Assembly (NCBI GenBank): GCA_012837835.1
Contig: DUQK01000036.1
Coordinates: 1-59,035, forward strand
Direction of reading: 5' to 3'
From: Christensenellaceae bacterium
GTDB taxonomy: Bacteria > Bacillota > Clostridia > Christensenellales > Aristaeellaceae
DNA length: 59,035 nt
Position numbers and translations under genes: made by a program. This document shows positions 1 to 8,732 of the stretch, piece by piece; within the stretch, counting starts at the first letter, position 1; every line of letters begins with the position of its first letter. The notes beneath the pieces are model-generated. The model was given only the letters and a program-made list of their open reading frames with translations. It was not told where the DNA came from and made no database searches.

Positions 1-40
1 ACCAATACTTAAAAAATATAATGAAAAACGAAGGCGCTTT

Positions 41-64
41 CCCTCCTCCCCATGGGGAGGAGGG
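41..64. repeat. perfect GC-rich palindrome
   Basis: Positions 41-51 and 54-64 are exact inverted copies (CCCTCCTCCCC / GGGGAGGAGGG) around a 2-base centre, in an otherwise AT-rich stretch. There is no T-run on either side, so a standard intrinsic terminator is not supported on either strand. It may be the hairpin end of a gene lying left of the window. I see no gene in 1-271. Confidence 0.6.
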
Positions 65-159
65 GACTAACAGAATGTACTTATTGTTCGGAGATAAAAG
101 TGTTGCACTTTGAGTTGCAATTTGCGATGTAATATACGGAAAATAATTTCTCAAAAGCA

Positions 160-188
160 TTGACAAAGGGGAATAGATTAGTTATACT
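160..188 (+). promoter_or_regulatory. malE operon promoter
   Basis: TTGACA at 160-165 and TATACT at 183-188 are separated by 17 bases, a near-consensus sigma-A type promoter. It lies about 85 bases before the malE start and drives the mal operon. Confidence 0.8.
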
Positions 189-203
189 TATATTATATGA
201 AAA

Positions 204-225
204 CGGTACCGGAATCGTTCCCGGT
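204..225 (+). promoter_or_regulatory. candidate operator for the mal operon
   Basis: Just downstream of the malE promoter are overlapping dyads: CGGTACCG at 204-211, GGAA-tcg-TTCC at 211-221, and a near-palindrome 208-225 (ACCGGAA ... TTCCCGGT). The position around or just after the transcription start suits a repressor of the LacI/MalR class. The regulator is not in the window and the binding protein is a guess. Confidence 0.45.
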
Positions 226-271
226 TCCAAAATCTTTCGGATTAACCGATTGACATTTTAGGAGGTATAAT

Positions 272-1447
272 ATGAAGAAACTACTATCCCTAATGCTGGT
301 GCTGGGCATGCTTTTATCCGCTGGTTCAGCTCTTGCAGAAACCGTTACGCTCAAAGTATGGGGCTCACAGGACGACCAAGTAATGCTCCAAGAAATGGTT
401 GAAGCATTTAAAGCCGCCAATCCCGATAAGGAATACGATGTCAGCTTTGGCGTTGTGGGTGAAGGTGATGCCAAAACCAAATACCTAGAAGACCCGGAAG
501 AAGCTGCTGACGTATTTGCATTTGCAAACGACCAGCTTTATGATTTACTAAATGCTGACGCGCTCTACGAAGTAACCATCAATAATGACGCTATTGTAGA
601 AGCTAATGTGCCAAGTGCCATAGAAGCCGCCTCATCAGGCGATCACCTCTATGCATACCCCATAACTGCGGACAACGGCTATTTCCTATACTACGATAAG
701 TCCGTTATCTCAGAAGAACAGGTAAAAACCCTTGATGGCATACTTGAAGCATGCAGCGATGCAGGCAAAAAAATGTTCATGGACGTTTCAAACGGCTGGT
801 ACATTGCATCATTCTTCATTGGTGCGGGCGGAGAGCTTGGGCTGGATGAAAACGGCAAACAAACTTGCGACTTCAATAACGAAGCAGGCGTAGCAGCCGG
901 CGAAGCAATTAAGGCTTTCACTGCACACGAAGCTTTCCTAACCGGTGATGACAGCATACTAACCGGCGGCATTGGAACCACCATTGCAGCTGGCGTATCC
1001 GGCACATGGAACGCGGAAGCAATAAAAGAAAAACTTGGCGAAAACTATGCCGCAACAAAGCTGCCCACATTCACCTGTGCAGGTGAGCAGGTACAGATGG
1101 CTTCATTTGCAGGCTTTAAGCTTATGGGTGTAAACACCATGACAGAATATCCCGAAGAAGCCATGGCGCTTGCAGACTGGCTTACAAACGAAGAAAACCA
1201 GCTAAAACGCTTTAAGATGCGCTCAATCGGTCCATCCAACATAAAGGTAATGGAAAATGAAGAAGTAAAAGCTGACATCGCACTTTCCGCACTAGCAGAA
1301 CAGTCTAAATTCGCAGTTTCACAAAAGGATGTACTTGGCAATTACTGGGCTCCCGCTGAAGCCTTCGGTACAACTATGGAAGCTAAGGATTATAGCAAAG
1401 ATATTCAAACCCTTCTTGATGAAATGGTGGCAGGAATAACAAATTAA
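272..1447 (+). CDS. malE: maltose/maltodextrin ABC transporter substrate-binding protein
   Basis: Extracytoplasmic binding protein of the sugar ABC family (SBP_bac_1 fold), 391 aa, the usual length. The N-terminus is a signal peptide (basic MKK, hydrophobic core, then a SALA-E type I cleavage site near residue 22). The mature part starts with the typical VTLKVWGS strand, and a later stretch LADWLTNEENQ is typical of MalE. It is first in a five-gene maltodextrin operon, which is the basis for the substrate. The start is fixed by AGGAGG at 260-265. Oddity: there is no lipobox cysteine, although Gram-positive binding proteins are normally lipoproteins, so how it stays near the permease is unclear. 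Sugar specificity is inferred from context. Confidence 0.88.
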   Translation: MKKLLSLMLVLGMLLSAGSALAETVTLKVWGSQDDQVMLQEMVEAFKAANPDKEYDVSFGVVGEGDAKTKYLEDPEEAADVFAFANDQLYDLLNADALYEVTINNDAIVEANVPSAIEAASSGDHLYAYPITADNGYFLYYDKSVISEEQVKTLDGILEACSDAGKKMFMDVSNGWYIASFFIGAGGELGLDENGKQTCDFNNEAGVAAGEAIKAFTAHEAFLTGDDSILTGGIGTTIAAGVSGTWNAEAIKEKLGENYAATKLPTFTCAGEQVQMASFAGFKLMGVNTMTEYPEEAMALADWLTNEENQLKRFKMRSIGPSNIKVMENEEVKADIALSALAEQSKFAVSQKDVLGNYWAPAEAFGTTMEAKDYSKDIQTLLDEMVAGITN

Positions 1448-1462
1448 TTTAACTTTCATTAT

Positions 1463-1495
1463 AGGAACAGCTCTTGTGGGCTGTTCCTAATTTTT
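1463..1495 (+). terminator. intrinsic terminator or attenuator between malE and malF
   Basis: A 9-bp perfect stem (1463-1471 with 1480-1488, sequence AGGAACAGC / GCTGTTCCT) with an 8-base loop is followed by TTTTT at 1491-1495. No new promoter is evident before malF at 1518, so it probably terminates only part of the transcripts. That would leave more malE mRNA than permease mRNA. Confidence 0.75.
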
Positions 1496-1517
1496 ACTTA
1501 ATTAAGGGGGTAGAGCT

Positions 1518-2906
1518 ATGCCTAAGTTCATTCCCGCAGGCAGAGATAGACAGAGCTTTGCGGGTATAAGAGAAATTGTAAATATATTCAAGCAGGGGGA
1601 TTTTGCCACAAGAAGCTCTTTTCTGATAATGGGTTTTGGCTGTATTAAGCGCAAGCAATATATAAAGGGGCTGCTCTATTTCCTTATGCAAGTTGCATTT
1701 ATTGCGTATATGCTGGGCTTTGCAAACCAATATTTAAGCAAAATTTCCACCTTGGGTACTGAGGCTATGCGAAGAGAATGGAGCGAAGCAAGGCAAATAT
1801 ATGTGCGTACCCCGGGCGATAATTCTATGCTTATATTGCTGTTTAGCGTTATGAGCATATTGCTTATTATCGCCTTTGTATTTATATGGCGTGCGAATAT
1901 AAGGTCCTGCTATAAGGCTCAGCAATATGAAAAGCTAGGCAAGCTTCAGCCCACATTTAAGGCGGAGATTAAAACCCTGCTAAATGAAAGGTTTCATATC
2001 ACGATGCTTACAGTGCCGAGCCTTATGATAGTAGCCTTTACCATATTGCCTATAATATTTATGATACTAATAGCTTTTACTAATTTCGACGCTAATCATC
2101 AGCCGCCGGGGAAGCTATTTACATGGGTTGGGTTTAAGAATTTTACAGATGTTTTCTGGAGTGACCCTTTAATTTCAAATACTTTTGGAAAAATACTGGG
2201 CTGGACGCTCATATGGGCGGTGTTTGCAACATTTACCAACTATTTTTTCGGCATGATACTGGCAATTATGATAAACAAAAAAGGCGTACGCCTTAAGAAA
2301 ATGTGGCGAACGATTTTTGTTATCACCATAGCAGTGCCCCAGTTTGTAAGTTTAATGCTTATGAGCCAAATACTGCACGACCAAGGACCGCTCAATATGT
2401 TGCTCCAAAAATGGGGCTTTATAGAGAGTAATATTCCCTTCCTTACAGATATTACCTATGCACGCATAACGGTTATTATAGTAAATATATGGGTTGGCAT
2501 ACCCTATACAATGCTTATTACATCAGGAATACTAATGAACATACCTGCAGATTTATACGAAAGCGCATCAATAGACGGCGCTTCACCTGCGCGTATGTTC
2601 TTTTCTATAACGCTTCCGTACATGCTTTTCGTTACAACACCGTACTTAATTACATCTTTCGTAGGTAATATAAATAACTTCAATGTAATATATCTGCTAA
2701 CTAAGGGGGGTCCGCTTGTAACGGATTATTATCAAGCTGGTAAAACAGATTTACTTGTAACTTGGCTATATAAATTAACTGTAGATAAACAAAACTATTC
2801 TCTTGCTTCTACAATAGGCATATTTGTATTTGTAATATGCGCTTCTCTGTCGCTGGTAGTATACAATATGTCAGGCTCCGTTAAAAGAGAGGAGGAGTTC
2901 CAATGA
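1518..2906 (+). CDS. malF: maltodextrin ABC transporter permease MalF
   Basis: Inner-membrane permease subunit of the maltodextrin importer, 462 aa. It has two N-terminal membrane segments (about residues 57-75 and 112-130) joined by a soluble loop, as in the long MalF proteins of Gram-positive bacteria, then the core permease helices. The ATPase-contact EAA loop is visible near residue 350 (ESASIDGASPARMFF). The start at 1518 follows AAGGGGG with a spacing of about 7 bases. It overlaps malG by four bases (ATGA), so the two are translationally coupled. It works with MalE, MalG and an ATPase that is not encoded in the window. Confidence 0.88.
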   Translation: MPKFIPAGRDRQSFAGIREIVNIFKQGDFATRSSFLIMGFGCIKRKQYIKGLLYFLMQVAFIAYMLGFANQYLSKISTLGTEAMRREWSEARQIYVRTPGDNSMLILLFSVMSILLIIAFVFIWRANIRSCYKAQQYEKLGKLQPTFKAEIKTLLNERFHITMLTVPSLMIVAFTILPIIFMILIAFTNFDANHQPPGKLFTWVGFKNFTDVFWSDPLISNTFGKILGWTLIWAVFATFTNYFFGMILAIMINKKGVRLKKMWRTIFVITIAVPQFVSLMLMSQILHDQGPLNMLLQKWGFIESNIPFLTDITYARITVIIVNIWVGIPYTMLITSGILMNIPADLYESASIDGASPARMFFSITLPYMLFVTTPYLITSFVGNINNFNVIYLLTKGGPLVTDYYQAGKTDLLVTWLYKLTVDKQNYSLASTIGIFVFVICASLSLVVYNMSGSVKREEEFQ

Positions 2907-4159
2907 GAAAAACTAAAAGCCTGCGCATACCGCTTGTGCGTATGCTGCCTATAATGGCGCTGCTTATGTGTTTAAGCCTCCTTTTGCCTTGGGTATATAT
3001 TGATGTTGGAGAGGGAGCTTTAGGCTATAATGCTATTAAACTATTAAACAGTGATGTTAAACTATTAAATATTAAGCTTCCGACAATACTTGCTGTAATA
3101 TCATTTTTGTTAAGCGTTTTAATAGCGCTAAAGCCAAATAAAAAATTGCTTATATTGCAGGCTCTTCTCTTTGCTGCAGGTACAATTTCAGCTGTTGTAT
3201 GTATGCTTACAGCAAAGGAATTGATTACTGCAAGCGGTATAAGCGTTAGAATATTCAACATTAGCCATCTATCATACGGTATATGGAGCTATATGATAAT
3301 AAGCTTTGTAGCAGTTGTTATTAACCTTAAAGCTATGTATGAACCTGTTGAATATGTGGCGCTTTCAATAATGGCTTCTGTATGGCTGTTGCCTATATTC
3401 TGGCTTGTTATTACATCATTCAGGCAGGAAGCAGGCGCATATACGCCCTACTTATTGCCAAAGGACTATACACTTGATAATTTCAGCCGTCTGTTTACAG
3501 AAACGCAGCAGTTTAACTTTCCAAGGTGGTATATGAATACCCTTGTAGTGGCTATATTCACATGTATACTCACGACTTCTATGGTTCTGATGCTTGCCTA
3601 TACATTCAGCCGCCTGCGCTTTCCTTCAAGAAAAACCTTTATGAATATTGGGCTAATCCTTGGCATGTTCCCAGGCTTTATGAGCATGATAGCTGTATAC
3701 CATATACTTAAGGCAATAGGGCTTGCAAAATCACTCATTTCACTTGTACTCGTATACACAGGCGGGGGAGTGCTTAATTACCTTATAGCAAAGGGATTTT
3801 TTGATACCATTCCTAAATCCTTGGACGAAGCCGCAACGCTTGATGGAGCGAGCAAGAGCACAATCTTTAGGAAGATTATATTGCCCTCATCTAAGCCCAT
3901 AGTGGTATACACCGCAATTACTGCATTCATAGCCCCTTGGGTGGATTTTATATTCGTATCAGTAATAATGAAGGACGATTATCAGAACTATACTGTCGCC
4001 CTTGGGCTATACCGTATGCTTGAAAGGGAGCATATATACGATTATTTTACCCGCTTCTGCGCTGGTGCTGTGCTTGTAGCTATACCTATAACACTGCTTT
4101 TCATTAAAATTCAAAAGTTCTATGTGGCTGGCGTTGTTGGGGGCGCAGTAAAAGGATGA
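2903..4159 (+). CDS. malG: maltodextrin ABC transporter permease MalG with extra N-terminal membrane domain
   Basis: Second permease subunit of the maltodextrin importer. The C-terminal ~270 residues are ordinary MalG: a helix ending in LVITSFRQE, then the EAA loop LDEAATLDGASKSTIFRKI near residue 308. Unusually, the protein is 418 aa, whereas MalG is normally about 280-300 aa. The first ~145 residues add about four hydrophobic helices (about residues 12-32, 60-76, 82-101, 127-142), with a luminal-looking loop starting LLPWVYIDVG. The start has GAGGAGG 7 bases upstream and overlaps malF by four bases. The stop overlaps the amylase start. The role of the extra domain is unknown. Confidence 0.85.
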   Translation: MRKTKSLRIPLVRMLPIMALLMCLSLLLPWVYIDVGEGALGYNAIKLLNSDVKLLNIKLPTILAVISFLLSVLIALKPNKKLLILQALLFAAGTISAVVCMLTAKELITASGISVRIFNISHLSYGIWSYMIISFVAVVINLKAMYEPVEYVALSIMASVWLLPIFWLVITSFRQEAGAYTPYLLPKDYTLDNFSRLFTETQQFNFPRWYMNTLVVAIFTCILTTSMVLMLAYTFSRLRFPSRKTFMNIGLILGMFPGFMSMIAVYHILKAIGLAKSLISLVLVYTGGGVLNYLIAKGFFDTIPKSLDEAATLDGASKSTIFRKIILPSSKPIVVYTAITAFIAPWVDFIFVSVIMKDDYQNYTVALGLYRMLEREHIYDYFTRFCAGAVLVAIPITLLFIKIQKFYVAGVVGGAVKG

Positions 4160-5679
4160 GAATATTCGGCAGAGTTATTTGCCTATTGCTTGTGATATTA
4201 TTTCCACTCTCTAGCTTTGCTATGGAGGGACCCGTATACGAAGTGTTTGTATCGTCTTTTATGGATTCAAATGGGGATAGTATAGGGGATATAAGTGGCA
4301 TAAAAGAACAAATACCCTATTTACAATCCCTATCCATAAAAGGGATATGGCTTACGCCTATACACCCTTCGCCTTCTTACCATGGCTACGATGTAACCGA
4401 CTATAAAGCTATAAGAAAAGAATACGGCAGCATAGAGGATTTTAAGGGGCTTATATCTGAGCTTGATGATGCAGGTATAGCGTTCCTACTTGATTTTGTG
4501 GTGAATCATAGCTCAAGTGAGCATCCTTGGTTTGTATCTGCATGTGAAAGCCTTAGCATAGAGCCCTGCGGAGCTGAAAAATGTACAAAGGAGCCACTCT
4601 GCAGGCAGCACAACCCCTATGTAGAATACTATAATTTTACATACGGAAGCGGTCAGCACAGCGTAAAAGGCACTAAAGGCTGGTACTACCTTGGCGTATT
4701 TGGTCCTCATATGCCTGATTTTAATTTGGATAATAAAAATGTAAGGCATGAACTTATGGATATAGCCCACTTTTGGATGGACTTAGGCGTTAAAGGTTTT
4801 AGACTTGATGCGGTAATACACTATTACGAGCAGAACAGCGCCAAAAACGAGGAATTTCTTAGATGGCTTGTTGCCGGTATAAAAGAACATAATCAAAACA
4901 CATATATAGTTGGCGAAGCTTGGAGCGATACTGCTACTGTTATGCGCCTTTATAGCAGCGGAATAGATAGTTTATTTGACTTTGCAATTCACGGTTCAAC
5001 GGGTATAATAGCCGAGTCTTTGCGTAGCAGAGATGGAAAAGCCTTGAGTGAGCGCCTTGAAAAGCATTATTCTAGTTTGCAAGCCTTAGATAATCCCGTT
5101 CAAAATGCAGTGTTCCTTGGCAATCATGATACTGGCAGGATAGCAGGTATTTTAAGAAGGGATTTACAAAAAACTAAGCAGGCAGCAGCGTTATATCTAA
5201 CTCTCCCCGGAGTTCCTTTCATATACTATGGTGAGGAAATAGGCATGACAGGTTCCGGCAGGGATGAAAATAAACGCCTGCCTATGCTTTGGAATGCTAA
5301 TGGTGATGGTTTGTGTCTTGCTCCCTCTGATGCCGATCAGAAGCAGAAATTAAAGCAAGGCGTATTTGAACAGGATGGGGACGAGGCTTCGCTGCTCAAT
5401 TTTTACAGAGAGCTTCTAAGTGTAAGAGAACAATGTCCCGTGTTCGCTAATGGAAAGCTTAAAGCTATTGATGCTCAAAACAGTTCCCTTGCCGCCTGGC
5501 AGGTTTTTGATGGCGAAGACAGGCTTACTGTGCTACATAATTTAAGTGCAGAGCCTATTAAAGAGCCTATTTCTTGGGGCGGTGAACTTATATTTGTGTT
5601 TGATTTGGGAGAGGGTGTGCCTGAAATTATTGATAATATATTATTAATGCCCGCCTTTTCTTCCTGTATTTTTTATTAA
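4156..5679 (+). CDS. secreted alpha-amylase family (GH13) glucosidase
   Basis: Glycoside hydrolase family 13 enzyme acting on alpha-1,4-glucans or maltodextrins, 507 aa. A signal peptide (hydrophobic core, then SSFA-M at about residue 22) points to export. The four GH13 motifs are present: DFVVNHSS, GFRLDAV with nucleophile D218, VGEAW with acid/base E254, and GNHD with D325. The (beta/alpha)8 domain is followed by a short C-terminal beta domain. The gene overlaps malG by four bases and is followed by malQ after 10 bases, so it should feed oligosaccharides to the importer. Whether it is an endo-amylase, a neopullulanase-like enzyme or an oligo-glucosidase cannot be told from sequence alone. 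It is free or membrane-tethered by an uncleaved signal; there is no sortase motif. Confidence 0.87.
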   Translation: MRIFGRVICLLLVILFPLSSFAMEGPVYEVFVSSFMDSNGDSIGDISGIKEQIPYLQSLSIKGIWLTPIHPSPSYHGYDVTDYKAIRKEYGSIEDFKGLISELDDAGIAFLLDFVVNHSSSEHPWFVSACESLSIEPCGAEKCTKEPLCRQHNPYVEYYNFTYGSGQHSVKGTKGWYYLGVFGPHMPDFNLDNKNVRHELMDIAHFWMDLGVKGFRLDAVIHYYEQNSAKNEEFLRWLVAGIKEHNQNTYIVGEAWSDTATVMRLYSSGIDSLFDFAIHGSTGIIAESLRSRDGKALSERLEKHYSSLQALDNPVQNAVFLGNHDTGRIAGILRRDLQKTKQAAALYLTLPGVPFIYYGEEIGMTGSGRDENKRLPMLWNANGDGLCLAPSDADQKQKLKQGVFEQDGDEASLLNFYRELLSVREQCPVFANGKLKAIDAQNSSLAAWQVFDGEDRLTVLHNLSAEPIKEPISWGGELIFVFDLGEGVPEIIDNILLMPAFSSCIFY

Positions 5680-5689
5680 GAGGTATTTT

Positions 5690-7159
5690 ATGCGAAGCAG
5701 TGGTATTTTACTACACATTACTTCTTTGCCTTCCGAGGGGGGCATAGGTACGTTAGGCAAGGAGGCCTACAAATTTGTTGATTTTCTACACGATTCCGGT
5801 ATGCGCATATGGCAGGTTTTGCCTATATCGCCCACAGGCTTTGGTGATTCACCCTACCAAAGCGTAAGCACCTTTGCAGGAAACCCCCTGCTTATAGACC
5901 TGCCTATGTTGGTTGAAGAAGGTCTTATAAGTGATTTTTCTTTCCCGAAAGATAAGGAGCCGTCAAGTGTAGACTATGGTAAAGTTGTTGAAATAAAAAC
6001 TCAACAGCTTAAAGAAATATATCAGAAATCCAAGGGCAAGGTAACTGGTGAATTAAAGACATTTGTACGTAGTAATTCTTGGGTAAAGAATTATGCTTTG
6101 TTTTCTGCAGTTAAAGAGCATTTTGGAAAGATTTCACTAATGCAGTGGCCCGATGAAGATATACGTATGCGTAAAAGGGAAGCAATTAAACACTATGAAA
6201 CGCTTCTTGAAGATAATATAAACTACTATGTATTCATACAATATCTGTTTTTTAAGCAGTGGTTTGCGCTTAAAAAATATGCGAACAAAAAGGGCATAAG
6301 CCTTTTTGGGGATATGCCTATATATGTAGCTGAGGATTCTGCCGATGTATGGGCGAACCCCGATGTGTTCCAGCTTGATAAGGAACGCCGCCCGACACAT
6401 ATTGCAGGTGTGCCGCCGGATTACTTTTCAAGCGACGGTCAGCGTTGGGGTAATCCGCTATACGATTGGAAATATCTAAAGAGCAGCAGATATAAGTGGT
6501 GGTTAAAGCGCCTTGCTGCTATGGGCAAGATATATGATATATTGCGTGTTGACCATTTTATAGGTTTTGCTAACTATTATTCTATACCCGCAAAGGACAA
6601 GACAGCCAAACACGGCAGATGGAAGAAGGGTCCCGGAAAATCCTTCTTTAAAGAGGTGCTAAAACAACTTCCGGAGCTTAAAATAGTGGCTGAGGACCTT
6701 GGTGCTGTAAATGATACTGTAAAAAGCTTGCTCTCATACTGCGGTTATCCCGGTATGAAAGTGCTGTCATTTGCGTTTACAGGCAATCCTCATGATACGC
6801 ACCTGCCCCAAAATTATGAGGAAAATTTTGTAGTATATACGGGTACACACGATAACAGCACATCTGAAGGCTGGTATGATTCTGCAAGCAACGCTCAAAG
6901 AGAGCTTGCAAATAAAGTACTCTCAAGGCGTAAAGACCAAAGTTTTTCCGAGGCAATGTGCGAAAATGCAATGAACAGTATTGCAAATACATGCATACTT
7001 CCTATGCAGGATATACTGGGTCTACCCGATACTGCGCGTATGAATATACCAAGCACAATAGGCGGTATAAATTGGCGTTGGCGCCTTAAACAAGGTCAAA
7101 TAACTGAAGAGCTTTCAGGTAAACTTAAAAACCTTAATATACTTTCAGGTAGGGTGTAA
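5690..7159 (+). CDS. malQ: 4-alpha-glucanotransferase (amylomaltase)
   Basis: Cytoplasmic GH77 enzyme that transfers alpha-1,4-glucan chains between maltodextrins and releases glucose. It works on the sugars brought in by MalEFG. 489 aa is the usual bacterial length. The N-terminus RSSGILLHITSLPS and the loop GFGDSPYQS are family hallmarks. The three catalytic acids are in place: D288 in RVDHF, E335 in VAEDLG and D388 in GTHDN. The start follows AGAGG, 10 bases after the amylase stop. It is the last gene of the operon, and a weak hairpin follows at 7210-7245. Confidence 0.95.
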   Translation: MRSSGILLHITSLPSEGGIGTLGKEAYKFVDFLHDSGMRIWQVLPISPTGFGDSPYQSVSTFAGNPLLIDLPMLVEEGLISDFSFPKDKEPSSVDYGKVVEIKTQQLKEIYQKSKGKVTGELKTFVRSNSWVKNYALFSAVKEHFGKISLMQWPDEDIRMRKREAIKHYETLLEDNINYYVFIQYLFFKQWFALKKYANKKGISLFGDMPIYVAEDSADVWANPDVFQLDKERRPTHIAGVPPDYFSSDGQRWGNPLYDWKYLKSSRYKWWLKRLAAMGKIYDILRVDHFIGFANYYSIPAKDKTAKHGRWKKGPGKSFFKEVLKQLPELKIVAEDLGAVNDTVKSLLSYCGYPGMKVLSFAFTGNPHDTHLPQNYEENFVVYTGTHDNSTSEGWYDSASNAQRELANKVLSRRKDQSFSEAMCENAMNSIANTCILPMQDILGLPDTARMNIPSTIGGINWRWRLKQGQITEELSGKLKNLNILSGRV

Positions 7160-7209
7160 ATAAGTACAAGCGAAATTGGTATGAACAAGCTTGCGACAAG
7201 TATAATATT

Positions 7210-7245
7210 TCTCAAAGTGATTCAAAATAAATGATTGCTTTGAGA
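7210..7245 (+). terminator. possible weak terminator after malQ
   Basis: TCTCAAAG at 7210-7217 pairs with CTTTGAGA at 7238-7245 around a 20-base loop, followed by ATTTTAAT. The stem is AT-rich and the loop large, so this is only a candidate for the end of the mal operon. Confidence 0.35.
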
Positions 7246-7272
7246 ATTTTAATATAGCTTGAAATGTGAATG

Positions 7273-7301
7273 TTGCGAAAGCTTATTAAGTTCCGTATAA
7301 T
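7273..7301 (+). promoter_or_regulatory. promoter of murC-lepA operon
   Basis: TTGCGA at 7273-7278 and a perfect TATAAT at 7296-7301 with a 17-base spacer, about 37 bases before the murC start codon. Confidence 0.7.
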
Positions 7302-7337
7302 ATAAGGGGTTTTTTACTTTTGTATGGGAGGGAAACT

Positions 7338-8732
7338 ATGTCTACTGATATCGGCGATTATTTAGGCGGACAAGTGCATATGATAGGCATAGGCGGCAGC
7401 AGCATGTCCGGTCTTGCTGAAATGCTTAAGAAACAGGGCTATAATGTATCCGGTTCCGATTCAAGCGAAAGCCATGCGCTTGAAGCGCTGCGCAATATGG
7501 ATATAGATGCTAGAGCCGGGCATTATCCTAATATGGTTAGGGAAGCCGATATTGTTATATATTCCGCAGCTATAAGTAAAGAGGACATAGAGCGCAAAGA
7601 GGCTTATAAGCTCAATATTCCGCAGATGGAAAGGGCTGTTCTATTAGGGCAGCTTATGCGGGGGTTTGATAAGCGTATTTGTGTTAGCGGAACGCATGGT
7701 AAAACAACCACCTGCGCTATGCTGGCGCAAATACTTATTGAATCTAAGCTCAACCCTACCATACATGTGGGCGGCAGGATGGATAGCATAGGCGGCTCAA
7801 CAAGGGTGGGTAGCAAGGACATTTTTTTGGCTGAAGCCTGTGAATTTAACCGCTCATTTTTGCAAATGTCACCCAGCATTGCTCTAGTGCTCAATATTGA
7901 GGAAGACCATATGGATTGCTTTGGCAATATGGAAGGGCTCGAAAACGCATTTTTTGATTTTCTATCCCTTTTACCACCGGATGGAGCTATTATAGCCTTT
8001 GCAGAGGACGATAGGGTTATGCGCCTTTGTGGAAGAATGGAGCAAGAATGTATAACATTCGGCATGGACATAGGCGATTGGACTGTTAAAAACCTTATTC
8101 ACGATGAAAAAGGCAGCCCGAGCTTTACCGCCCTATATAAAGGCAAAGAAATGGCTGATATTAGCCTAATAATAGGCGGGGATTTTAATGTACTACACGC
8201 CTTAGCAGCGGTAGCCTGTGCGCATTATTTAGGGGTGGATTTGTCCATTGCAAGCAAGGCGCTTGCCGAATTTAAAGGCGTGCATCGGCGCTTTGAATTT
8301 ACAGGTGAAGTTAAGGGGATGCGTTTGTACCATGATTATGGGCACAACCCCGCTGAAATGCAGGCGGCTATAAGCGTAGCCAAGCTTCAAAACAGGCGAG
8401 TAATAGCAGTAATGCAGCCGCATACATACAGCAGGGTAATAAATATGTTTAATGATTATTTAACCTGTACTAAAGATGCCGATATCACGCTCGTTACAGA
8501 TATATACGGCGCTAGGGAGGTAGATCCCGGCAATATAAACAGCCAAATGCTGGTTGATGGCATGCTTAAAAACGGTGTTGAAGCCTACCTTACCCCAAGC
8601 TTTGATGATACCGAGCAATTTTTATTAAAGTACGGCAAGGAGGGTGATTTAGTACTCACCATGGGCTGTGGAAATATTGACCTATTAAACGAACAAATGC
8701 AAATAAACTGGGATAAATCGGAGGAAAGATGA
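7338..8732 (+). CDS. murC: UDP-N-acetylmuramate--L-alanine ligase
   Basis: Cytoplasmic Mur ligase that adds L-Ala to UDP-MurNAc using ATP, the first peptide step of peptidoglycan synthesis. The N-terminal Rossmann domain has the MurC pattern [15 protein letters not shown]. The central ATPase domain has GTHGKTTT near residue 118, and the C-terminal domain carries HDYGHNP near residue 333. I chose ATG 7338 because GGGAGGG lies 5 bases before it; an upstream TTG at 7320 in the same frame has no such site. About 464 aa, normal for the family. The stop overlaps the lepA start (ATGA), so a cell-wall gene and a translation factor share one transcript. Confidence 0.93.
   Translation: MSTDIGDYLGGQVHMIGIGGSSMSGLAEMLKKQGYNVSGSDSSESHALEALRNMDIDARAGHYPNMVREADIVIYSAAISKEDIERKEAYKLNIPQMERAVLLGQLMRGFDKRICVSGTHGKTTTCAMLAQILIESKLNPTIHVGGRMDSIGGSTRVGSKDIFLAEACEFNRSFLQMSPSIALVLNIEEDHMDCFGNMEGLENAFFDFLSLLPPDGAIIAFAEDDRVMRLCGRMEQECITFGMDIGDWTVKNLIHDEKGSPSFTALYKGKEMADISLIIGGDFNVLHALAAVACAHYLGVDLSIASKALAEFKGVHRRFEFTGEVKGMRLYHDYGHNPAEMQAAISVAKLQNRRVIAVMQPHTYSRVINMFNDYLTCTKDADITLVTDIYGAREVDPGNINSQMLVDGMLKNGVEAYLTPSFDDTEQFLLKYGKEGDLVLTMGCGNIDLLNEQMQINWDKSEER

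Noticed and set aside
250-271. TTGACA (250-255) and TATAAT (266-271) just before malE as a promoter
   Set aside because: The spacer is only 10 bases and the segment contains the malE ribosome site; the real promoter is at 160-188.
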